Part shown: positions 58,207 to 64,000 of the stretch, in pieces
Numbering within the stretch: position 1 is the stretch's first letter
How the letters are laid out: every line of letters begins with the position of its first letter
The notes under the pieces: model-generated
The model's database searches: none
The model's input: the letters and a program-made list of their open reading frames with translations, nothing else
Told to the model about the DNA's origin: nothing
DNA from: Chloroflexi bacterium HGW-Chloroflexi-6
GTDB lineage: Bacteria > Chloroflexota > Anaerolineae > Anaerolineales > Villigracilaceae
Reading direction: 5' to 3'
NCBI GenBank assembly: GCA_002840685.1
Contig: PHBU01000004.1
Coordinates: 62,001-126,000, forward strand
DNA length: 64,000 nt
Made by a program: the position numbers and the translations under genes

Positions 58207-59166
58207 ATGAAACTTATTTTTGCTACCCGCCCTTCCGCCCTGGCCCGCTGGCAGACCCAGTGGGTGATTGCCGCTTTGCAAGCTGCCCACCCCGGGTTGG
58301 AGTGCGAGGAAAAGATCATCACCACCCAGGGCGACAAAATCCTCGACAAACCCCTGCCCGAAATCGGCGGCAAAGGGCTTTTTACGCAGGAGCTCGAGCA
58401 CGAACTGCTCTCCGGAGCGGTGCATTGCGCCGTCCATTCGCTCAAGGATTTGCCCGTTGAAAACCCCGCCGGGCTGACGGTCGGCTGCATCCCGGCTCGC
58501 GCCGAGGTGCGGGATGTTTTGATCTCGGCTAATGAATATACCCTGGCGACATTGCCCGCTGGTGCGGTGGTCGGCACATCCAGCCTGCGGCGCGCGGCCC
58601 AAATTCTGGCGCAACGCCCGGATGTGATCACCCAATCTTTGCGCGGCAATGTCGATACCCGCCTGCGCAAGGCGCTGGATGGTCAATACCACGCGATCAT
58701 CCTGGCTGGAGCCGGCCTGACCCGCCTGGGTCTGGAGGAGCATGTTACAGAATGGCTACCGTTGGATGTGATGCTGCCCGCACCCGGACAGGGCGCGCTG
58801 GCCGTGCAGTGCCGCGCCGATGACCAGGCGACCCTCAACCTGCTTGCCGCGCTGGAAGATGACCCCACGCGTAAAGCGGTTAATGCCGAACGCGCCTTCC
58901 TGAGCGGCCTCGGCGGCGGGTGCGCGCTGCCGGTTGGAGCGTATGCGGAATGCGAACACTTGCACCGCGCTGCGGATGCAGTGCAGGTGATGCAGAATGC
59001 GGAATGCAGAATTACGCTGCGCGGATTGGTGATTTCGCTGGACGGGAAAAAGGCTGTCAAAGTCACCGGCGAAGGCGCGGATGCAGAAAAATTGGGCTGG
59101 GGACTCGCGCAAAACGCCATCGCCCAGGGCGCAAACGAAATCCTTTCACTGATTACTGTTCACTGA
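58207..59166 (+). CDS. hemC: Porphobilinogen deaminase (hydroxymethylbilane synthase)
   Basis: 319 residues. Signatures include RPSALARWQTQWV, HSLKDLPV, GTSSLRRAAQI, LRGNVDTRLRKAL, and LGGGCALPVGAY with Cys239 holding the dipyrromethane cofactor. It joins four porphobilinogens. Its gene sits 19 bases after hemA. Confidence 0.97.
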   Translation: MKLIFATRPSALARWQTQWVIAALQAAHPGLECEEKIITTQGDKILDKPLPEIGGKGLFTQELEHELLSGAVHCAVHSLKDLPVENPAGLTVGCIPARAEVRDVLISANEYTLATLPAGAVVGTSSLRRAAQILAQRPDVITQSLRGNVDTRLRKALDGQYHAIILAGAGLTRLGLEEHVTEWLPLDVMLPAPGQGALAVQCRADDQATLNLLAALEDDPTRKAVNAERAFLSGLGGGCALPVGAYAECEHLHRAADAVQVMQNAECRITLRGLVISLDGKKAVKVTGEGADAEKLGWGLAQNAIAQGANEILSLITVH

Positions 59167-59171
59167 ATACT

Positions 59172-59951
59172 ATGAAAGTACTGATAACCCGCCCTGCCAA
59201 ACAGGCTGCTGAGTTTGCCGAAAAACTATCCGCGATCGGTTTCGAACCGGTTTATTTCCCGGTCATCGAAATCCATCCGGTGGATGATTTCAGCGAACTG
59301 GATAAAGCCCTGGCTGAAATTGAGCGTTATGCCTGGCTGGTTTTCACCTCGGTCAACGCGGTGGACGTGGTCTTTGATCGCATTGTTGTAGGGGCGAAGC
59401 ATGCTTCGCCCCTACAATTGCAACAACTGGATCATATCAAAGTTGCTGCCATTGGTCCAAAGACCGCCGAAGCCCTGCGCCTGCGCGGACTCGAACCGTT
59501 TTTTATGCCAGAAGAATTTGTCGGTGAGGCGATCCTGCCGGGGTTGGGTGATCTGCACGGCAAGTGGGTCCTGCTCCCGCGTGCCGAGATTGCCCGCCAG
59601 GCACTGCCCGAAGCCATCGTTTCGGCGGGCGGAGTGGCCCATGAAATTATCGTTTATCACACCTTGCCAGCGGAAGTGAATGCCGAAGGCCTGGCCGTGC
59701 TCAAGGCGGGGGTGGATTGGATCACCTTCACCAGCCCGTCCACCGTTCAAAATTTTTCGGAGATTTGCCGCCAGAACGGTCTTAATCCGCTCGATTTGCC
59801 GGGTCAGCCCAAAATCGCTTGCATTGGGCCAATCACGGAGAAGGCCGCGTGGAAAGAAGGCTTTACTGTGGATATGACGGCTACGGAATATACGACAGAT
59901 GGACTTATTGAAGTAATTCGTAAAGGGAGACCTGATGTTGAAAGAGCCTGA
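59172..59951 (+). CDS. hemD: Uroporphyrinogen-III synthase with an in-frame palindromic insert
   Basis: 259 residues. [19 protein letters not shown] and [14 protein letters not shown] at the start, [15 protein letters not shown] and IGPITEKAA near the end match HemD. Residues about 73-81 (VGAKHASPL) are encoded by the repeat at 59386-59417. The fold tolerates this insert because it lies in a loop between the two lobes. It overlaps hemB by 17 bases. Confidence 0.92.
   Translation: MKVLITRPAKQAAEFAEKLSAIGFEPVYFPVIEIHPVDDFSELDKALAEIERYAWLVFTSVNAVDVVFDRIVVGAKHASPLQLQQLDHIKVAAIGPKTAEALRLRGLEPFFMPEEFVGEAILPGLGDLHGKWVLLPRAEIARQALPEAIVSAGGVAHEIIVYHTLPAEVNAEGLAVLKAGVDWITFTSPSTVQNFSEICRQNGLNPLDLPGQPKIACIGPITEKAAWKEGFTVDMTATEYTTDGLIEVIRKGRPDVERA
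59386..59417. repeat. Dispersed palindrome inside hemD
   Basis: A perfect 32-base palindrome with arm TTGTAGGGGCGAAGCA. The inner 28 bases are identical to 31107-31134 in the molybdoenzyme gene. Confidence 0.88.
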
Positions 59952-60948
59952 CTTGCAAACAATTACCAATCGCCAATCACCAATCACCCGCCCCAGGCGT
60001 TTGCGGACTTCCCCCAGCTTGCGCGCGATGGTGCGCGAAACGGAACTGAATGCCCGCGATTTCATCTATCCGCTCTTCGTGCGGCATGGCTCTGGGCGGA
60101 CGGAGATCCGTTCGATGCCGGGGGTTTGCCAGTTGTCGGTGGATGAAGCGGTGCGCGAAGCGGAATCCGCTTTCAGCCTGGGCATCCCTGCGGTGATCTT
60201 GTTCGGCATCCCGGCCCAGAAAGATCCGCTTGGGCTGGAGAACTTTGCCGATGACGGGATCGTTCAGCAGGCGATCCGGGCGATTAAACGGAACATTCCG
60301 GATATGGTGGTGGTGACGGATGTCTGCCTGTGTGAATATACCGACCACGGTCATTGCGGTATTTTGCGCCCATCCGATGGGTATGTTTTGAACGACCCGA
60401 CCCTCGATATTCTTGGCAAGGTGGCGGTTTCGCACACCGAATGTGGCGCGGATATCGTTGCTCCATCCGGCATGATCGATGGCATGGTGGCGACCATCCG
60501 TGGCGCGCTGGATGAACGCGGTTTCGAGAATACGCCGATCCTGTCGTATGCCGTCAAGTATGCTTCGGCCTTTTATGGCCCGTTCCGTGATGCCGCCGAA
60601 GGCGCGCCCAAGTTTGGCGACCGCAAGAGCCACCAGATGGATCCCGGCAACGTCCGCGAAGCCCTGCGCGAAGCCGCCCTGGACGTGGACGAGGGTGCGG
60701 ACATGTTGATGGTCAAGCCCGCGCTGGCCTATCTCGATGTGCTGCGCGTGGTCAAAGACGCTTTTCCTGAATTGCCGCTGGCGGCCTATAACGTCAGTGG
60801 CGAGTATGCCATGGTCAAGGCCGCAGCCGCCAACGGCTGGATCGATGAAGCCAAAGTGACGCTCGAAACCCTGACCGGCATGAAACGCGCCGGGGCGGAT
60901 TTAATCATCACCTATCACGCGGTTGATGCCGCGAAATGGCTCAAATAA
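59935..60948 (+). CDS. hemB: Delta-aminolevulinic acid dehydratase (porphobilinogen synthase)
   Basis: 337 residues. Catalytic Lys208 ([17 protein letters not shown]) and Lys261 ([11 protein letters not shown]) are present. Cys131, Cys133 and Cys141 ([13 protein letters not shown]) mark the zinc-dependent type. The first 20 residues ([12 protein letters not shown]) derive from a CCAATC-type repeat at 59962-59990 and lie before the conserved fold. AAAGGGAG precedes the ATG. Confidence 0.97.
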   Translation: MLKEPDLQTITNRQSPITRPRRLRTSPSLRAMVRETELNARDFIYPLFVRHGSGRTEIRSMPGVCQLSVDEAVREAESAFSLGIPAVILFGIPAQKDPLGLENFADDGIVQQAIRAIKRNIPDMVVVTDVCLCEYTDHGHCGILRPSDGYVLNDPTLDILGKVAVSHTECGADIVAPSGMIDGMVATIRGALDERGFENTPILSYAVKYASAFYGPFRDAAEGAPKFGDRKSHQMDPGNVREALREAALDVDEGADMLMVKPALAYLDVLRVVKDAFPELPLAAYNVSGEYAMVKAAAANGWIDEAKVTLETLTGMKRAGADLIITYHAVDAAKWLK

Positions 60949-60954
60949 CTGGTA

Positions 60955-61005
60955 ATTGGTAATTGGTAATTGGTAATTACTATTTACCAATTACCAATTA
61001 CCAAT
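60955..61005. repeat. 22-bp inverted repeat directly before the radical SAM ribosome site
   Basis: TTGGTAA tandem units form a perfect 22-bp stem (60955-60976 with 60984-61005) around a 7-base loop. The Shine-Dalgarno AAGGAG begins at 61006, so folding may limit translation or stabilise the 3-prime mRNA part. Confidence 0.85.
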
Positions 61006-61017
61006 AAGGAGACTTTT

Positions 61018-62163
61018 ATGACAGAAACCCTCGCCCCGCGCGCCGCTGCCGAGCGCAGCCTGCATAACCAGCACATGATCCATGCCGATTTCAACCTGGC
61101 GCCCTTCACGATCGCCTGGGAAGTGACCCGCGCCTGCGCCTATGCCTGTGTCCACTGCCGGGCTGACGCGCTGCATACACCCGACCCGAACGAACTCAGG
61201 ACGGATGAAGCTTTTCATCTGATTGACCGGATTGCCGATTTTGGCAACAACCCAATCCTGATCTTTACCGGCGGCGACCCGATGATGCGCCGGGATCTGC
61301 ACGAACTGATCGCCTACGCCACCCAAAAGGGACTGCGCTGTTCGCTGACGCCGACCGCCACCGCGCTGCCGACGGTTGAACGGCTTGAAAAAGTCCGCGA
61401 TGCTGGCATTCGCCGGATTGCGCTCTCGTTGGATGCGCCCCGCGCCGAGATTCACGACAATTTCAGGCAGGTTCCCGGCTCGTGGCAGCGCACGATGGAC
61501 ATTCTCCAGCGCGCCCAGAGTATCGGGGTCAGCGTGCAGGTCAACACGACCGTTGCCCGGCACAACGTGGACATCCTGCCGGAGATGGTTCCGTTTATTA
61601 AAGAAGTCAACGCTGTGCAGTGGTCGCTCTTTTTCCTGGTCCCGACCGGGCGCGCCCAGTTGGCGAGCATGATCAGCGCCGAACAGCATGAGCAGGTCTT
61701 CAACTGGCTCTACGACTTGTCGCAAAACGCGCCTTTTGACATCAAATCGACGGCTGCGCCGATGTACCGCCGGGTAGCCATTCAGCGTAAACGCGCCGAA
61801 CAGGGCGCGGACAAGCCCGTCACTTTCCAGGGGGCGGGCTTCCAATATGCCGATGGACTGAATCGCCCCACCCGCGGCGTCAATGATGGTAACGGTTTCC
61901 TGTTCATCTCGCATGTCGGCGACATCCAGCCAAGCGGATTTTTACCTGTCACGGCCGGGAATACCCGCGTCGATGATGTGGTCGATGTTTACCGCAACTC
62001 GCCGATCTTCAAAGATCTGCGCGATGTGACCAAACTCAAAGGCCGCTGCGGAATTTGCGACTATCGCGACGTGTGCGGCGGTCAGCGCGGACGGGCCTAT
62101 GGCGTGACCGGCGATTACCTGGAAACAGACCCGGCCTGCGCTTATCTTCCCGAGGCGGCTTAG
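61018..62163 (+). CDS. Radical SAM/SPASM protein in the heme operon (TIGR04053-like)
   Basis: 381 residues. The radical SAM cluster motif is Cys40-x3-Cys44-x2-Cys47 (ACAYACVHCRAD). LIFTGGDPMMRRDLHELI and SLTPTATALPT follow. The C-terminal auxiliary cluster Cys residues are GRCGICDYRDVCGG and DPACAYLP. The sequence matches the AhbC/AhbD-like TIGR04053 group seen near heme genes. It may be an oxygen-independent coproheme-side-chain enzyme, beside the oxygen-linked ChdC. This is inference from context. AAGGAG lies at 61006. Confidence 0.85.
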   Translation: MTETLAPRAAAERSLHNQHMIHADFNLAPFTIAWEVTRACAYACVHCRADALHTPDPNELRTDEAFHLIDRIADFGNNPILIFTGGDPMMRRDLHELIAYATQKGLRCSLTPTATALPTVERLEKVRDAGIRRIALSLDAPRAEIHDNFRQVPGSWQRTMDILQRAQSIGVSVQVNTTVARHNVDILPEMVPFIKEVNAVQWSLFFLVPTGRAQLASMISAEQHEQVFNWLYDLSQNAPFDIKSTAAPMYRRVAIQRKRAEQGADKPVTFQGAGFQYADGLNRPTRGVNDGNGFLFISHVGDIQPSGFLPVTAGNTRVDDVVDVYRNSPIFKDLRDVTKLKGRCGICDYRDVCGGQRGRAYGVTGDYLETDPACAYLPEAA

Positions 62164-62166
62164 AAA

Positions 62167-62859
62167 ATGGAAAATAGCGAAGAAATCACCCACCGCACCC
62201 TCAGTCATTTTGCGTTTGTGGCTTTCAAAGACGCTTATTGGGCTTTGGGCCAGCAGGAACGCGCTGAGTTTCAGCAAAACTGGCTTTCGGCCCTGCGTCA
62301 GTCATCCCAAACAGTGGACATCTATCAGGCGACCGAGAGCGGCCTGGACTTGTTGATCTGGTCTGCCATCACAGCGGATGAAAAGGGGGATGCGGCCGTT
62401 TTCTTTGAGAAATTTGCCCGCGCCAACGCCCCCTATCGTCATCTCGTTGAAATAAAGGATTCACTCTGGGGCTTTACCCGCCCATCCCAGTATTCAAAAG
62501 CGCGCTCGAAGCAGGAAATCGACCCCTTTGCCGAAACCCGTCTGCCGTACCTGATCATCTATCCGTTCAGCAAAACCACGGAATGGTACCTGATGAGCCG
62601 CGAAGCGCGCCAGGGCATGATGAATGAGCATATTCGGATCGGCAAACAATATGAAGATATCAGCCAGTTGCTGCTCTACTCGTTTGGACTGCAAAACCAG
62701 GAATTCGTGGTCGTTTACGAAACCGACGATCTGCCGCGCTTTTCCGACTTGGTCAACGAATTGCGCGACACCGAAGGACGCCGCTATACCCTGCGCGACA
62801 CCCCGCTCCACACTGCGATCCATCACCCCGCCGAGGAGACCTTGGCCTTATGGAAATAA
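62167..62859 (+). CDS. chdC: Coproheme decarboxylase (ChdC/HemQ)
   Basis: 230 residues. The chlorite-dismutase-like fold shows YPFSKTTEWYLMSREARQ with the key Tyr132 and Lys136, and the axial His155 in MMNEHIRIGKQY. The C-terminal LLLYSFGLQNQEFVVVYETDDL is typical of the HemQ group. It decarboxylates coproheme to heme b with hydrogen peroxide. It overlaps hemE by 10 bases. Confidence 0.93.
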   Translation: MENSEEITHRTLSHFAFVAFKDAYWALGQQERAEFQQNWLSALRQSSQTVDIYQATESGLDLLIWSAITADEKGDAAVFFEKFARANAPYRHLVEIKDSLWGFTRPSQYSKARSKQEIDPFAETRLPYLIIYPFSKTTEWYLMSREARQGMMNEHIRIGKQYEDISQLLLYSFGLQNQEFVVVYETDDLPRFSDLVNELRDTEGRRYTLRDTPLHTAIHHPAEETLALWK

Positions 62860-63893
62860 CCAGCCGATTTTTACGCGCCGCCAACCGCCTGCCGGTGGAT
62901 GTGACCCCGGTCTGGTTTATGCGTCAGGCCGGGCGCTACATGCCCGAATACCGCCTCATCCGCGAGAAATTTTCCCTGCTCGAGATCTGCTACCAGCCCG
63001 AGCTGGCTGCGGAAGTGACCCTTCAGCCGGTAAAAGCCCTGGGTGTGGATGCCGCCATCCTGTTTGCCGACATTCTGCTCCCGGCCATTCCGCTGGGCGT
63101 CGGGCTGGAGTTTGCCAAAGGCGAGGGGCCGCTGCTGCGCAATCCCGTCCGCACGCTGGAAGATGTCTGCAAGCTGCGGCCGGTCGACCCCGAAACCGAC
63201 CTGGGCTACGTGATGGACGCTATCCGCATCCTGCGCGGCGAGCTGAAAGAAACCCCGCTGATCGGTTTCTGCGGTGCGCCCTTCACGGTGGCCTCCTACA
63301 TCATCGAGGGCGGCTCGACCCGCGAGTTTCTCAAGACCAAAACCATGATGTACTCCGACCCGCAAACCTGGCACGCGCTGATGGAAAAACTCTCCGGCGT
63401 GCTGAGCGATTACCTGCTGGCGCAGATCCGTGCGGGGGCGCAGGCTGTGCAGGTATTCGACTCGTGGGTTGGCGTGCTAAATGCCGCGGACTATCTCGAG
63501 TTTGTCCAGCCTTACTCACGCCGCATTTTACAGGCAGCCCAGGCGACCGGCGTTCCGGTCATCCACTTTGGAACGGGGACAACAACCCTTTTGCCGGCGA
63601 TGAAAGCCGCAGGTGGAACGGTGCTCGGGCTCGATTGGCGCATTCCGCTCAACGAGGGCTGGGACCTGGTCGGGCAGGATGTTGCCATCCAGGGCAATCT
63701 CGACCCGGCCCTGTTGTTTGCACCGCTGCCCGAGATCCAAAAACGCGTCCACGATATTTTGCGCCGCGCCGGTGGCCGCCCCGGTCACATTTTCAACCTC
63801 GGGCACGGTATTTTGCAGCATACCCCGGTTGAAAATGTCAAAGCCGTGGTGGATATGGTTCATGAATTTTCGCTCGAGAAGGCGGCGGCATGA
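62850..63893 (+). CDS. hemE: Uroporphyrinogen decarboxylase
   Basis: 347 residues. Signature VWFMRQAGRYMPEYR near the start, and GFCGAPFTVASYIIEGG, QVFDSWVGVL, FNLGHGILQHTPVENV. It makes coproporphyrinogen III. It overlaps chdC and hemH at its ends. Confidence 0.97.
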   Translation: MEITSRFLRAANRLPVDVTPVWFMRQAGRYMPEYRLIREKFSLLEICYQPELAAEVTLQPVKALGVDAAILFADILLPAIPLGVGLEFAKGEGPLLRNPVRTLEDVCKLRPVDPETDLGYVMDAIRILRGELKETPLIGFCGAPFTVASYIIEGGSTREFLKTKTMMYSDPQTWHALMEKLSGVLSDYLLAQIRAGAQAVQVFDSWVGVLNAADYLEFVQPYSRRILQAAQATGVPVIHFGTGTTTLLPAMKAAGGTVLGLDWRIPLNEGWDLVGQDVAIQGNLDPALLFAPLPEIQKRVHDILRRAGGRPGHIFNLGHGILQHTPVENVKAVVDMVHEFSLEKAAA

Positions 63894-64000
63894 TTGGCGT
63901 TTTGCTGATGGCCTACGGCGGGCCAAACAATCTTGATGAAGTTGAGTCCTACCTGCTGGATGTGCGCGGATTCAGGCCAACTGCGCCCGAGATCATTCAA
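63890..64000 (+). CDS. hemH: Ferrochelatase, N-terminal part (runs off the window)
   Basis: 37 codons are visible: MIGVLLMAYGGPNNLDEVES then YLLDVRGFRPTAPEIIQ, which is the HemH/CpfC N terminus. With ChdC in the same operon it should be the coproporphyrin-type ferrochelatase. Its ATG overlaps the hemE stop codon (ATGA). Confidence 0.93.
   Translation, partial: MIGVLLMAYGGPNNLDEVESYLLDVRGFRPTAPEIIQ

Overview
The window reads as a chromosomal segment of a Chloroflexota bacterium, most likely Anaerolineae-like. This rests on style rather than on a marker gene: secreted lipoproteins with NBR1-type Ig-like domains, a subtilase ending in WAGGHGS repeats, LysM/CAP proteins, LPxTG-like anchors with a sortase, and a heme operon combining a radical SAM protein with coproheme decarboxylase. 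No rRNA, tRNA or CRISPR array was seen.

Region 1 (1-19139) is entirely on the minus strand. It is a stress and envelope block: a PAS protein, solute-binding/NBR1 lipoprotein, paired unknown proteins, dodecin, zincin membrane protease, TICHAT-repeat lipoprotein, sortase with an LPNTGG-tagged ice-binding-like protein, pentapeptide and PRC-barrel proteins, DUF697 GTPase, PAP2 phosphatase, LemA/TPM pair, CBS protein, DUF5670, YihY, two AI-2E-type permeases, GlsB/YeaQ and CsbD. Six intergenic elements share one rigidly spaced architecture (two CTCCCC boxes, a GGAYG box and a TANNAT -10-like box) and all face minus-strand genes. They look like a dedicated promoter class for a stress regulon.

Region 2 (19.4-28.3 kb) is mixed. 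It holds a ferredoxin-type Fe-S protein, PilZ and GGDEF proteins (c-di-GMP), an MBL hydrolase, an APH-type kinase, a RelE toxin-antitoxin pair, a GNAT enzyme, and an AT-rich AIPR defence-type gene that looks acquired.

Region 3 (28.7-34 kb) encodes a DMSO-reductase-family molybdoenzyme with a fused DmsB-DmsC electron-transfer/anchor subunit, then a PCu(A)C/SCO copper-delivery pair. Region 4 (34-46.3 kb) has a LmbE-like deacetylase, DUF3795, a patatin with two cNMP-binding domains, a CAP-LysM protein, and a long minus-strand run headed by a WYL regulator.

Region 5 (46.3-52.2 kb) has a c-di-GMP-I (GEMM) riboswitch plus terminator ahead of a secreted subtilase, and a very large cyclase/AAA/TPR signalling protein.

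Region 6 (52.4-56.7 kb) is a sulfur-assimilation and siroheme operon (sulfite reductase, SUMT, APS/PAPS reductase, precorrin-2 dehydrogenase). It is preceded by a canonical promoter, a short Cys-rich leader ORF and two terminators, which is the layout of a cysteine-responsive attenuator. Region 7 (56.8-64 kb) is a tightly packed heme operon: hemA, hemC, hemD, hemB, radical SAM, chdC/hemQ, hemE, and the start of hemH. Palindromic dispersed repeats are inserted in frame in hemD and in the molybdoenzyme gene.
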